This document shows positions 1-7,898 of a stretch of 64,000 nt of DNA, piece after piece; the stretch's first letter is position 1, and each line of letters opens with the position of its first letter. The notes under the pieces were generated by a model. The model ran no database searches, was not told where the DNA came from, and worked only from the letters and a program-made list of their open reading frames with translations. This DNA comes from JAICNG01 sp035249985 (GTDB taxonomy: Bacteria; Gemmatimonadota; Gemmatimonadetes; Gemmatimonadales; Gemmatimonadaceae): contig DATFFP010000067.1 in assembly GCA_035249985.1 (NCBI GenBank), positions 1 through 64,000 on the forward strand. Reading direction: 5' to 3'. Made by a program: the position numbers and the translations under genes.

Positions 1-89
1 GCGGCCAGACTCGCAGCGAGATTGACGGCGGTGGTCGTCTTGCCTACCCCGCCCTTCTGGTTGGCGATTGCGATTACGCGACCCGTCAC
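1..89 (-). CDS. parA: ParA/Soj chromosome-partitioning ATPase, N-terminal fragment
   Basis: Read leftward and cut by the window edge after 29 residues. The visible part carries the deviant Walker A motif KGGVGKTTT (residues 12-20) preceded by VIAIANQ, diagnostic of the ParA/MinD family. ParA dimers bind ATP and nucleoid DNA and act with ParB loaded at parS to segregate the chromosome. I chose the GTG at 89 because it places the usual short lead before the first beta strand and has a G-rich stretch just upstream. Two parS-like palindromes lie 100-150 bases upstream and mnmG is the nearest housekeeping gene, the common mnmG-parA order near replication origins. A plasmid-type ParA cannot be excluded from 29 residues, but the neighbours argue for the chromosomal one. 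Confidence 0.88.
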   Translation of the reverse strand, partial: MTGRVIAIANQKGGVGKTTTAVNLAASLA

Positions 90-127
90 GCGAAGCCCCC
101 CGTCGTTGACCTCAGGTTCGGTCGCGG

Positions 128-158
128 AATATAACCCCCGCCAACGTCAGGCGAGCAA
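128..158 (-). promoter_or_regulatory. Possible parA promoter
   Basis: On the minus strand a TATATT hexamer (133-128) lies 38 bases upstream of the parA GTG, with TTGCTC (158-153) as a weak -35 at a long 19-base spacing. The -10 is good in this GC-rich context, the -35 is not, so this is tentative. The parS-like sites lie just upstream of it. Confidence 0.3.
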
Positions 159-188
159 CCATTCCCCTGCGCCCCGGCAGGCCCGGAG

Positions 189-202
189 GTGTCACGTGAC
201 AC
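189..202. promoter_or_regulatory. parS-like site 1
   Basis: Perfect 14-base palindrome GTGTCACGTGACAC. Centred on CACGTG, the surrounding 16 bases match 13 of 16 positions of the canonical parS site TGTTTCACGTGAAACA (known from Bacillus and others). Its position just upstream of parA and the existence of a second copy 35 bases away support a ParB-binding role. CACGTG palindromes can also bind other regulators, so ParB binding is an inference. Confidence 0.65.
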
Positions 203-223
203 ACCTGGGCTTGAACCACACCC

Positions 224-237
224 GTGTCACGTGACAC
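224..237. promoter_or_regulatory. parS-like site 2
   Basis: Second exact copy of GTGTCACGTGACAC, 35 bases centre-to-centre from the first. It too matches canonical parS at 13 of 16 positions around the CACGTG core. Paired copies beside parA are typical of a partition centre and less likely to be chance. Confidence 0.65.
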
Positions 238-420
238 ATCAAGGGCAGAGTCCGAGAATCGCAGCGATGTTGGCCGGGTGTCAGCCTATTAAAGCCATAA
301 TAAGCTCATAATGGCGCCGTCATCGCGTCCTACAACCAGAATTATGTGCGAGGCGTCCGCGGCAGCGATTCATAGTAGCGACATGGTACTTAATCTCCGC
401 CCCCTTCCGTCGCGCAAGCG

Positions 421-452
421 AAAAAAAGAGGGCCTCTCCGAGGCCCCCCTTT
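421..452 (-). terminator. Intrinsic terminator of the SIMPL gene
   Basis: On the minus strand a 7-base GC stem GGGCCTC / GAGGCCC (446-440 with 436-430) with a 3-base loop is followed by TCTTTTTTT. It starts about 25 bases after the SIMPL stop codon, so it ends that transcript before parS and parA. Confidence 0.85.
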
Positions 453-471
453 TCCTGCCGACCGCGCTCGC

Positions 472-1212
472 CTAACGGGGGCCGCCGGGAACAAAGGCCC
501 ACCGACCCCCGACCCACACTGTGAGCGTCTGCTGTCCTGGCTCGATTGGCGTCTGCGCGGCACCGACCCCCGCATCCATTCGCATGAGGCGCTCCGCGTA
601 AACAGGGCGCACCGGCGGCGACTGCGTGTTCAACTCGAGAAGCGCACCGAGCGAACCGCCCGCCGCCCGAGCAAGCGCCTCGGCGTCCCCCCGCGCGCGC
701 GCGACCGCTTCCGCCAGCGCCGTGCGGCGCGCGGCATCGACGTTCGACGCGAAGAACTGAATCGTATTCACCATGTTCGCGCCAGCGGCGAGTGCGGCAT
801 CAATGACCACGCCCACCTGATCAAGCTGACGCAGCTCGACGCGGACCGTATTGTTCGCGACGTAGCCGATGACCCGGGGCGTCTGGGGACCCTCGCGCGG
901 CTGCTCTCGATGATCGTACTCTGGATACAGGTTGTACTCACTGGTGCCGATCTGCGCCGCGGGAATCCCGCGCGCCTTGATGGCGTCGATGACCGCTCGC
1001 GTCTTGGTGGCATTGTCCGAGCCTGCCTGCGCCGCCGTCGCCGCACGCGTTTGCACGCCAATGAGCACGTGCGCGCGGTCGGGCGTCACGCGCGCCTCGC
1101 CGGTCGCCGACGTGATGATGTCCGGGCCCTGCTGGGCGGCCGGCGGTGAACCCTGCTGCGCGGCGACGGGGGTCGCGGCAACGAGTATCGAGAACAGCGC
1201 GAGACGACGCAT
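472..1212 (-). CDS. SIMPL (DUF541) domain protein, exported
   Basis: 246-residue member of the SIMPL/DUF541 family (E. coli YggE is the best known), periplasmic oligomeric proteins linked to stress tolerance but without a known enzymatic activity. Residues 1-18 form a signal peptide ending near TPVAA-Q. The body has the family hallmarks: an early ITSATGEARVTPDRA segment, the alternating helix/strand core and the late conserved TLTVWVGGRWAF. The ATG at 1212 was preferred over one nine codons upstream because AGGGAG lies seven bases before it and it begins the signal peptide. The stop codon falls within a CGTTAGG word. It separates mnmG from parA, where rsmG is often found in other bacteria. 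Confidence 0.85.
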   Translation of the reverse strand: MRRLALFSILVAATPVAAQQGSPPAAQQGPDIITSATGEARVTPDRAHVLIGVQTRAATAAQAGSDNATKTRAVIDAIKARGIPAAQIGTSEYNLYPEYDHREQPREGPQTPRVIGYVANNTVRVELRQLDQVGVVIDAALAAGANMVNTIQFFASNVDAARRTALAEAVARARGDAEALARAAGGSLGALLELNTQSPPVRPVYAERLMRMDAGVGAAQTPIEPGQQTLTVWVGGRWAFVPGGPR

Positions 1213-1279
1213 GAGATCTCCCTGATGAAAAATGTTCACCAGGAATGTACACTGCCCCGGTTATCGAGTGCCGCGAGGC

Positions 1280-3286
1280 TCAGCGCGGCGCCAGTCGCCG
1301 CCGCCTCCCTACCTCGAGGACGAGATTCTGCAAATCGCTCGGCGACACGCCAGGAATGCGCGACGCCTGCGCAAGCGTGAGCGGACGAATCACCGCGAGC
1401 TTTTGCCGAGCCTCAAAGGATAGGGACTGCATCTCGCCATACGCGAGATCCGCATCGAGCACGAAATCCCCCATCCGGCGCAACCGCTCTGCCTGATCGC
1501 GCTCGCGCGCGAAGTATCCCTCGTACTTGATCTCGAGGTCAGCGGTGATGGCGACGTCGTCAGGCACGTCGTGACCGACACCTGCTGCGTCGAGCAGGCC
1601 CCGCAGCGAGACATCCTGGCGCTTGGCGAGCTCCACGACCTTCACCGAGTGCTGAATGGGAGCGCTGCCGGCGGCGATGAGCAGAGCACTGACGGTCTCA
1701 GGACGCACACTCGTGCGCTCAGCGAGCCCACGTGCGCGCTCCTCGGCGGCCAGACGCTGCTCGACGATCCGTGTTTCGCCCTCACTGAGCATGCCGAGCG
1801 AAATCGCCGTCGGGCCAAGCCGACGTAGTGCATTGTCCTGCCGTACCGTCAGCCGAAATTCAGAGCGCGACGTGAAGAGCCGATACGGCTCATCCACACC
1901 TCGCGTCACCAGGTCATCGACGAGCACCCCGATATATGACGTTTGCCGTCCGAGGATGAGTGGCGGACGCTTCATGGTAAAGAGCGCCGCGTTGATGCCA
2001 CCGACGACTCCCTGGCCTGCCGCCTCCTCGTATCCTGTCGTCCCGTTGATCTGCCCGGCGAAGAACAACCCGGGAAGCGCTTTCACCTGGAGTGATGCAT
2101 CGAGCTGCGTCGGCGGGTAGTAGTCGTACTCGATCGCGTACCCCGCACGCGTCATCTGAACATTTTCGAGCCCCGGAACGGCGCGGAGAAATTCCAGCTG
2201 TACTTCGGGTGGGAGTGACGTCGACAGACCGTTGACGTAAAGCTCGTGGGTGTCGTGCCCCTCGGGCTCGAGAAATATCTGATGGCGCTCGACGTCTGGA
2301 AACTTCACGATCTTGTCTTCGACCGAGGGGCAGTAGCGAGGCCCTTTCGCACCGATGGCACCGCCGTACATCGCTGACCGCTCGAGGTTGTCTCGAATGA
2401 TTCGCTTGACCTCGGGACCCGCGTACGTGATCCAGCAGGGGAGCTGGGGCGGATGGAGAGAGGAACGAGGAACGAGGAACGAGGAAGTCGCCGCGGGGGG
2501 TCCGAGGACACCTGGCGTCGTCGCCTCGTTCCGCGTTCCGTCGTCGTCGCTCGTCCAAAAATGCGACCAATGAAACCCGAAGTCCCCGAGCTCGCTCTCC
2601 TGTCGCTGAAGATTCGAATAATCGACGGAACGACCGTCGATGCGTGGCGGTGTTCCGGTCTTGAAGCGCGACACCGTGAGTCCGAGCCGCTCGAGCTGCT
2701 CCGCGAGGTGGGTGGCCGGAGCATCTCCTGCACGTCCACCGGCGATGGCTGTGCCCGTCCCAATGTGGATGCGGCCGCGAAGAAAGGTACCGGTCGTGAT
2801 CACGATGGCGTTCGCGCCGAAGCGCCGCCCTTCCAGCGTCTCGACGCCAACGACGCGTCCTTCAACGTCGTCGATGAGCAGCCGTGCGACGGTTCCCTGA
2901 ATCGTGGCAAGGCGATCGTGTGATTCCAGCAAAGACCGCACGGCACGCCGATACAAGCCGCGATCGCATTGGGCGCGAGGCGCCCATACGGCAGGCCCCT
3001 TGCTCCGGTTGAGCATGCGGAACTGGATCATGGCAAGATCGGTCGCGCGTCCCATGATCCCACCGAGTGCGTCGACTTCGCGAGCAACCGTCCCTTTGGC
3101 GACGCCGCCGATGGCCGGGTTGCACGACATCTGACCAATGGTCTCGAGCGCACTGGTAACGAGGCCGACCCTCGCCCCGGCGCGGGCAGCCGCTACGGCC
3201 GCCTCGGTGCCAGCGTGGCCGCCACCGATGACGAGGACATCGAGCTCCATCTCGGGCAGTCGAGACATGATGGGAAAATAGTGCAT
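1280..3286 (-). CDS. mnmG: tRNA uridine-5-carboxymethylaminomethyl modification enzyme MnmG (GidA)
   Basis: FAD-dependent partner of MnmE that installs the cmnm5 group on wobble uridine of certain tRNAs. Visible: FAD-binding GGGHAGTEAA (residues 21-30), the MnmG signature SCNPAIGGVAKG (54-65), TGTFLRG, and the C-terminal helical domain. At 668 residues it is about 40 longer than usual. Most of the excess is a Pro/Ser/Thr-rich insertion at about residues 247-278, encoded by a heptanucleotide repeat pair (2460-2540), just before the conserved HPPQLPCWITY segment. The reading frame is intact through it. The start could also be the internal ATG at 3268; no clear ribosome site favours either. Confidence 0.95.
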   Translation of the reverse strand: MHYFPIMSRLPEMELDVLVIGGGHAGTEAAVAAARAGARVGLVTSALETIGQMSCNPAIGGVAKGTVAREVDALGGIMGRATDLAMIQFRMLNRSKGPAVWAPRAQCDRGLYRRAVRSLLESHDRLATIQGTVARLLIDDVEGRVVGVETLEGRRFGANAIVITTGTFLRGRIHIGTGTAIAGGRAGDAPATHLAEQLERLGLTVSRFKTGTPPRIDGRSVDYSNLQRQESELGDFGFHWSHFWTSDDDGTRNEATTPGVLGPPAATSSFLVPRSSLHPPQLPCWITYAGPEVKRIIRDNLERSAMYGGAIGAKGPRYCPSVEDKIVKFPDVERHQIFLEPEGHDTHELYVNGLSTSLPPEVQLEFLRAVPGLENVQMTRAGYAIEYDYYPPTQLDASLQVKALPGLFFAGQINGTTGYEEAAGQGVVGGINAALFTMKRPPLILGRQTSYIGVLVDDLVTRGVDEPYRLFTSRSEFRLTVRQDNALRRLGPTAISLGMLSEGETRIVEQRLAAEERARGLAERTSVRPETVSALLIAAGSAPIQHSVKVVELAKRQDVSLRGLLDAAGVGHDVPDDVAITADLEIKYEGYFARERDQAERLRRMGDFVLDADLAYGEMQSLSFEARQKLAVIRPLTLAQASRIPGVSPSDLQNLVLEVGRRRRLAPR
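2460..2540. repeat. Heptanucleotide repeat pair inside mnmG
   Basis: Left array: nearly four copies of GAGGAAC (2460-2487). Right array, inverted and degenerate: about two copies between 2524 and 2540, including CCTCGTTCC. The 36 bases between have no other obvious structure. The whole element is read through in frame by mnmG and yields a low-complexity Pro/Ser/Thr-rich loop. It belongs to the same structural type as the arrays at 19727, 20530, 48332 and 50582, although its heptamer differs. Confidence 0.75.
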
Positions 3287-3377
3287 CGACCGGGCGAATG
3301 CCGCACGCGGAGTTGCGGTCGGCAGGCTCGCCTGCTCACCATTCGCTCTCCGTCACCCACTGCGCCCGGGGTCACGC

Positions 3378-3668
3378 ATGCCGCTGTCCATTCCCTTCGC
3401 CGTTCCTACCATCGTCATTCGCAAGAGTGCGTTCGAGCGCACGGGACTGACGCGTCAGGCAGTCGATGAGCGCCTCAATCTCACGCCTGACGAGTTCCGC
3501 GTCGAAGGGGACCTCATCGCGATTGGTCCGATCCACGGCGATGAGGAGCTCACGACCTTTGTCGAAGAGCTGGAAAGCGCGGGCCTCGTCTACTTCGACG
3601 ACTTCTTCGACCTCAGCGGGAACTGGCCAGAATGGCTCAAGGTGTTCGTTCGCGCCGACGGTGTTTGA
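3378..3668 (+). CDS. Conserved-type hypothetical protein, 96 aa
   Basis: Small acidic soluble protein with no recognised domain, signal peptide or membrane segment. It is rich in Glu/Asp and aromatic residues near its end (VYFDDFFDLSGNWPEWLKVF), so it is probably folded. It is divergent from mnmG, starting 91 bases from the mnmG start. Third-position GC bias and the lack of a better overlapping frame support it as real. I cannot assign a function. Confidence 0.65.
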   Translation: MPLSIPFAVPTIVIRKSAFERTGLTRQAVDERLNLTPDEFRVEGDLIAIGPIHGDEELTTFVEELESAGLVYFDDFFDLSGNWPEWLKVFVRADGV

Positions 3669-3677
3669 CCCGTTCTC

Positions 3678-3950
3678 TCAGTGGCGCCGGCTCACCGGCT
3701 CCGGGGACCGAATGACGGGCGTCGCGGGCGTCACCGATCCATGACGGTGCAGCCCTTCCCAGTTGCAACGCATGCACCAGCTCGTTCGGAACCAGGGCAT
3801 GAGCGTGTTCCACCCGCGTGACTGCACGCGCAGCGTCACCTCGTCGCAGATAGGACAACGATCGCCATCCGGGAGGATGAAAAGGAACACGATCGTTGCT
3901 ACGACGATGCGGAGTATGAAGAGGGCGACGAGGACGACGGCGAAGACCAC
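3678..3950 (-). CDS. Small membrane protein with zinc-ribbon-like motif
   Basis: About 90 residues: one hydrophobic segment at the N-terminus (VVFAVVLVALFILRIVVAT), then CPICDE and, about 25 residues later, CMRCNWEG. These two CxxC pairs suit a single zinc ribbon facing one side of the membrane. The frame is open further upstream, but that part overlaps the NfeD-like gene and reads like antisense, so I start at the in-frame GTG at 3950; this is uncertain. It lies just downstream of the NfeD-like gene on the same strand and may be co-transcribed. Function unknown. Confidence 0.55.
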   Translation of the reverse strand: MVFAVVLVALFILRIVVATIVFLFILPDGDRCPICDEVTLRVQSRGWNTLMPWFRTSWCMRCNWEGLHRHGSVTPATPVIRSPEPVSRRH

Positions 3951-4017
3951 GGGCGCCAGATCCGGAATCAGACTGTAGGGCTTGCTAGACGAGACGGGCC
4001 GCGAGAACCGTACCGCG

Positions 4018-4554
4018 TCAGGGAAGCTCGAGCTGTCGCTCGATGGTGCTCCACCGCTCGACCCAGGCGATACCGTCCTCGATCCGCTCGATGGCGATCT
4101 CGGTACCGGCTTCGATGGGTTGTCCATCGAGGCTGAGCGCACGGGCGCGGTGCCAGGCCCCTTCGAGCTGATAACTGATCTCGCCCGGGGTGCCGCTGCC
4201 GATGGGCTGCGTCACCTTGCCTACGAAGCCCTGAAGAGCGTAGCGCTCGTCCTCGGTCTCGCGCCTGGCGCTCGGCACCGCCCACCCGGCGATCATGGCC
4301 ACGGCCAGCCCCCATCCCGCCAATCCCGCCACGATAGCGATGGCCGACATGGCCAGCCCACTCAGCGTCGTATAGCGGGCCAGGGGGTAGCCCACCGCGC
4401 CGGTAACCGTCACGAACGCTCCAATCGTCGCGAGATTGAACAGCGATCGAGCGGTCCTTGGGGGGCTGTCCTTCTGGATGCCGACCAGCATCGCGATGAC
4501 GCCGAGGACGAGCCCCGCGAGAAACAGGACGGCATAGGTGAATCGAAGGGTCAT
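4018..4554 (-). CDS. NfeD-like membrane protein
   Basis: 178 residues with three or four hydrophobic segments in the first 100 (for example AVLFLAGLVLGVIAMLVGI and the segment around GLAMSAIAIVAGLAGWG), followed by a soluble domain of about 65 residues with the OB-fold pattern of NfeD C-termini: GFVGKVTQPIGSGTPGEI then a strand pattern ending in GTEIAIERIEDGIAWVE. NfeD proteins are membrane proteins that often partner with stomatin-like proteins; no stomatin is visible here. Ten bases separate it from the upstream dienelactone hydrolase gene, so the two are probably co-transcribed. Confidence 0.65.
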   Translation of the reverse strand: MTLRFTYAVLFLAGLVLGVIAMLVGIQKDSPPRTARSLFNLATIGAFVTVTGAVGYPLARYTTLSGLAMSAIAIVAGLAGWGLAVAMIAGWAVPSARRETEDERYALQGFVGKVTQPIGSGTPGEISYQLEGAWHRARALSLDGQPIEAGTEIAIERIEDGIAWVERWSTIERQLELP

Positions 4555-4563
4555 GGATCTGGC

Positions 4564-5457
4564 TCAAGCTCCTTCGAGATATCGGCGGAACCATGCAAGC
4601 GTCGCGGGCCAGGCACGCCGCGTCGCCTCGAGGTTCGCGCCCGAAGCCGCGTCCTGCTGCCGGAGGAAACCATGCCCCGCGCCTGGGAAGATCTGCGCCT
4701 GATAGGTCTTCCCCATGACCCGCATGGCGGAGTCGGTGGGCGCAATCGTCGCGTTGACCCTGGCATCATTCTCCCCATAGAGCCCGAGAACCGGCGCACG
4801 CACAGTGGTTAGGCGACCTGGCTCCGGTGCCGCTCCATAATACGCGACCCCTGCGCCAAGTGTGGGCGCATGGACGGCGTGGTTGAAAACCACCGAGCCG
4901 CCCCAACAGAACCCGACGATGCCGTATCGTGACGTCGCAGCAGGAAGGGCCATGGCCCACCGGGCGGTCGCATCGATCCGCGTCTGTATCTGGCTCGCGT
5001 CGAGTCGGCGGATGAACGCGCGCGCGGAGTCGACCGGCAGACTGTCGGGGTGAAACGTACCTGAGTATCCCGTGAGAAAATCCGGCGCAACGGCGATGAA
5101 CCCGTCGGCGGCGAGCTGATCGGCCACGCCACGGATCCAGGTACTAAGGCCGAAGATCTCGTGGACGACGATGACGACCGGCGCGTTCGTGCGGCGCTCC
5201 GGGTAGACCACCCACACGCGGACGCTGTCATCGTTGCCCACTCGAACCATCGCCCACTCGGCGTGGCGGGTGGACGCGGCAAGGCGCCCCGTGACATCCG
5301 CGGCTCCGGCCGGCAACCCGGCCGCAGACGGCTGCGGCGCCATCGCCGATGCGACCGCCGGCGCCGGATGAACGGCATGGTCATCGGCCGGCAGCGTCGC
5401 TGATCGCACGCAGGATACGAGTGGCAGTGCGAGCGTGATCAGGGGGAGACAGCGCAT
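4564..5457 (-). CDS. Dienelactone hydrolase family lipoprotein
   Basis: 297-residue alpha/beta-hydrolase of the DLH family. The lipobox LVSC near residue 16 marks it as a lipoprotein, so it acts outside the cytoplasm. After a low-complexity linker the catalytic domain shows the DLH triad: Cys in GFCWGG, Asp in GENDARV and His in GAGHGF; the HEIFG segment near residue 95 is also typical. Substrate unknown; many such proteins cleave esters or lactones rather than true dienelactones. It shares strand with the VanX-type dipeptidase upstream, 8 bases away, and with the NfeD-like gene downstream. Confidence 0.85.
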   Translation of the reverse strand: MRCLPLITLALPLVSCVRSATLPADDHAVHPAPAVASAMAPQPSAAGLPAGAADVTGRLAASTRHAEWAMVRVGNDDSVRVWVVYPERRTNAPVVIVVHEIFGLSTWIRGVADQLAADGFIAVAPDFLTGYSGTFHPDSLPVDSARAFIRRLDASQIQTRIDATARWAMALPAATSRYGIVGFCWGGSVVFNHAVHAPTLGAGVAYYGAAPEPGRLTTVRAPVLGLYGENDARVNATIAPTDSAMRVMGKTYQAQIFPGAGHGFLRQQDAASGANLEATRRAWPATLAWFRRYLEGA

Positions 5458-5465
5458 GTTGTCCT

Positions 5466-6155
5466 CTAGCGGATGACGAGATCGAAGCGAAGGGGGTTCG
5501 GCACCTCATAGCTGAAGTGCCACCACTCCTTCTCATAGTTCGTGAAGCCTTCAGCCTGCATGAGGAGCACGAGGAGCCGCCGGTTGGAGGCGACCTCGCC
5601 AGTCGCGTTTGTCGTGTGGGCAGCGGAGGAAAACGTATCGAATGGCGTGCCCATGTCGAGTTCCTGGCCATCGCCGCCGATGAGCGTCAGATCAACGGCT
5701 ACCCCGAGATTATGTCGGCTGCGACTCGCGATGTATCCGTCGCGAAGGAGCGCTTGCTGGCCGGTACGCTCGGCCCATTCGACCATCGCGACCGTTGCAC
5801 GAACCGGGCGATAGCCATCGAACACCTTCAAGGCCATCCCCTCGTTCCGTGCGCGTCGCTGAACGCGGGCGAGGGCCGCGGCCGCCTCGCGGCGAAGCAG
5901 AACGCGGTGCGACTCGTATCCTGGGAGCGGTGCACCGGTGAAATTGTTGGCCGTCGCGTACCTGGCGTCCACCATGAAGGTCGGGTCGACGAGGCGGATA
6001 TCGATCAGGTGCGCGCGAGCAGCGGAATCGCTCGCGACGTCGACCTGCGGAGTGTTGACCGGCGGTGCAGCCGTCTCGAACGAGGGAGGCGGTTGCACGC
6101 AGGACGTGGCGACCGCGAGCGCGGCGCCGAGCGAAAGGAGCAGAAAGTGTCTCAC
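5466..6155 (-). CDS. VanX/DdpX-type D-alanyl-D-alanine dipeptidase, lipoprotein
   Basis: 229-residue zinc peptidase of the M15D family. Zinc-binding and catalytic motifs are complete: SRHNLGVAVDLTL (SxHxxGxAxD) and EWWHFSYE (ExxWH). These enzymes cut D-Ala-D-Ala; in non-resistant bacteria they usually recycle cell-wall dipeptide. A signal peptide with lipobox ATSC follows the GTG start at 6155, which I chose because upstream in-frame sequence is not signal-like. Vancomycin resistance is not implied, since no vanH or vanA homologue is nearby. Adjacent to the dienelactone hydrolase lipoprotein on the same strand. Confidence 0.85.
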   Translation of the reverse strand: MRHFLLLSLGAALAVATSCVQPPPSFETAAPPVNTPQVDVASDSAARAHLIDIRLVDPTFMVDARYATANNFTGAPLPGYESHRVLLRREAAAALARVQRRARNEGMALKVFDGYRPVRATVAMVEWAERTGQQALLRDGYIASRSRHNLGVAVDLTLIGGDGQELDMGTPFDTFSSAAHTTNATGEVASNRRLLVLLMQAEGFTNYEKEWWHFSYEVPNPLRFDLVIR

Positions 6156-6200
6156 GGGCAGAAAGGTATCGCGCGCACCGAAGTTGCGCAGCGCGGCGAC

Positions 6201-6908
6201 ATGCCGGATTCGTCGGGCCAACCACGCGTATTCCTGATCTCCCCTGCCACGGCACACGGGCCGCGAGCGACGGTGCTTCGGAAGCCAGGCTCCGGCTCGT
6301 CACTCGCCCGCCGACTCCGCGAGGGAGGTGTTCCGCTTGGCGATGTGTTCACCTTTCTCAGCGGCCTGTACTTTCGAGGAAAGCTCGAATACGCTCGCGC
6401 CTTCGCGCGCGCGCCTGATGCGCGCGACGGGATCCACGTCATCACCATGACTGATGGACTGGTTTCCCCTGACGCGACCATCGCGGTTGGGGACCTCGAG
6501 CGCTACGCGCGTTGTGCCGAGGGAACGGCTGCCGCGGTGGCTACGCTCGAGCGGACCGCGGGAACGTTATCGCAGCGCATCGGTTCGGATGCGGAGGTCG
6601 TGCTCCTGGGCTCGGTGAGCACCGGTAAATACACCGACCTGCTTGCGCCGATCTTCGGCGAGAGGTTGCTCTTTCCCCGGGATGTGCTGCACATAGGCCA
6701 GCTCGCACGGGGGGCGCTCTTCCTTCGCCATGCGCGTGATGGCCAGGAGCTCGAGTACGTCCCGGTGAGCGAGATCGTGCGCGCGGGCCGGCGCGCCTCG
6801 ATCAAGGGCGTGTCGTCTCAGCCGCCGGTGCGAGATGCGACGACAGAAACTCCATTACCCGCCACTCGGCCCAGTACAGAGGACGCCAGGGCAGACGCCC
6901 GGCAATGA
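6201..6908 (+). CDS. Hypothetical protein, 235 aa
   Basis: Cytoplasmic-looking protein with a regular alpha/beta pattern: RVFLISPATAHGPRA at the start, GIHVITMTDGLVSPD in the middle and EVVLLGSVSTGKYTDLL followed by IFGERLLFPRDVLHIGQLARG. The SVSTGKYTD and GQLARG stretches look like conserved active-site loops, but I do not recognise a named family. The ATG at 6201 begins this coherent sequence; open frame further upstream is antisense to the dipeptidase gene. Its last 36 residues (SSQPP...ADARQ) are low-complexity and overlap the convergent YheT-type gene by 107 bases. Confidence 0.7.
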   Translation: MPDSSGQPRVFLISPATAHGPRATVLRKPGSGSSLARRLREGGVPLGDVFTFLSGLYFRGKLEYARAFARAPDARDGIHVITMTDGLVSPDATIAVGDLERYARCAEGTAAAVATLERTAGTLSQRIGSDAEVVLLGSVSTGKYTDLLAPIFGERLLFPRDVLHIGQLARGALFLRHARDGQELEYVPVSEIVRAGRRASIKGVSSQPPVRDATTETPLPATRPSTEDARADARQ

Positions 6909-7806
6909 AGCCGACGTGCCCGCCCTGCTCGGGGAATTCGCAGTGCAGGGCGTCGTTCGACCTCGCGACCGCACGCACTTCGTCGAGCACCTCGGGAGGA
7001 AGGAAGGGATCGTCAAACGCGCTGACGAGCAGTGTCGGCACGCGGATCCGGTCGAGCCAGCGCAGAGAGCTGGAACGCTGGTAGTAGTCGGTGGCGTCGC
7101 GGAACCCGTGGACCGGTGCAGTAACGGCGTCATCAAAGTCCCACATGGACCGCAGCCTCGTGAGGTCGACCTCGGGAACGATATCGGGGAATCGCTGGCG
7201 CTTTTTCGTCGCCTTGCGCACCAGCGAGCGGAGAAAATGGCGCTCGTAGACGCGCGCGAAGCCACGGTTGATGTAACGTGATCCGCGGGCGAGGTCGTAC
7301 GGCACCGACACGGCAGCCGCGGCGCGGACCGCCGGTGGCACGTCCGAGCCATGCTCACCAAGCCATTTGAGCAGCACGTTACCGCCGAGGGAGAATCCGG
7401 CGAGCACGATGGGCGCGTCCGGGGCTTCACTCGTGAGGCGGCGAATGGCGAAATCGAGATCGGTCGTCTCCCCGGAGTGATAGAACCGCCGCGTCTGGTT
7501 CATCTCACCGCCGCAGGTACGAAAGACGAGCGCGGCCGCGGACCAGCCGCGCTGGTACGCGTGGGCGAGCAATCCGCGCGCATAATGAGAATTGGGCGAG
7601 CCTTCGAGCCCGTGAAGCAGCACCAGCAGCGGACGCGAGGGCGACCCCTTGAGCCGGTGAATGACCAGCACGTCGTCGTCAGGCGTGATCCACCGCTCGA
7701 CGGTTGCGGGCACGCGTGGGCGTCGCCGAATGAATTTTCCCCAAAGCGTGCGAAGGTGGCGTCCGGGGACGAACCAGGCCGGTCGATAGGGTGGAGCCGT
7801 CGTCAT
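6802..7806 (-). CDS. YheT-family alpha/beta-hydrolase
   Basis: 334-residue predicted carboxylesterase of the YheT/COG0429 family. N-terminal RPAWFVPGRHLRTLWG is the family opening (the TLWP/TLWG box), then LVLLHGLEGS (oxyanion region), nucleophile Ser in AGFSLGGNVLLKWLG, Asp in SAFDDPFLP and His in QGGHVGFI. Cytoplasmic; natural substrate unknown, probably a lipid ester. Start at the ATG 7806 because sequence upstream of it is not family-like. Convergent with, and overlapping, the plus-strand gene ending at 6908; divergent from the GMC oxidoreductase gene. Confidence 0.9.
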   Translation of the reverse strand: MTTAPPYRPAWFVPGRHLRTLWGKFIRRRPRVPATVERWITPDDDVLVIHRLKGSPSRPLLVLLHGLEGSPNSHYARGLLAHAYQRGWSAAALVFRTCGGEMNQTRRFYHSGETTDLDFAIRRLTSEAPDAPIVLAGFSLGGNVLLKWLGEHGSDVPPAVRAAAAVSVPYDLARGSRYINRGFARVYERHFLRSLVRKATKKRQRFPDIVPEVDLTRLRSMWDFDDAVTAPVHGFRDATDYYQRSSSLRWLDRIRVPTLLVSAFDDPFLPPEVLDEVRAVARSNDALHCEFPEQGGHVGFIAGRLPWRPLYWAEWRVMEFLSSHLAPAAETTRP

Positions 7807-7898
7807 TGACTGAATGATAACTTTGCCGCGATACCATTTGACATGCGCGTCGTGCCTGCCGAGCTTTCCTTTCCTCTCACAGATCCACTGAGCCACCC

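Larger units (their letters stand above)
90..471. other. Intergenic region between parA and the SIMPL gene
   Basis: This 382-base gap holds, from left to right, a possible parA promoter, two copies of a 14-base palindrome that resemble parS, an AT-rich patch at about 286-312 in otherwise GC-rich DNA, and the intrinsic terminator of the SIMPL gene. No convincing gene is present on either strand, and I see no DnaA box (TTATNCACA) here. Confidence 0.6.

Noticed and set aside
1..500. Replication origin (DnaA boxes) beside parA
   Set aside because: An AT-rich patch exists near 286-312, but I see no TTATNCACA-type boxes or cluster of them, so oriC is probably outside the window.
5466..6155. Vancomycin-resistance locus because of the VanX-type gene
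   Set aside because: No vanH, vanA or vanR/S-like genes nearby; isolated DdpX/VanX-type dipeptidases are common and serve wall recycling.
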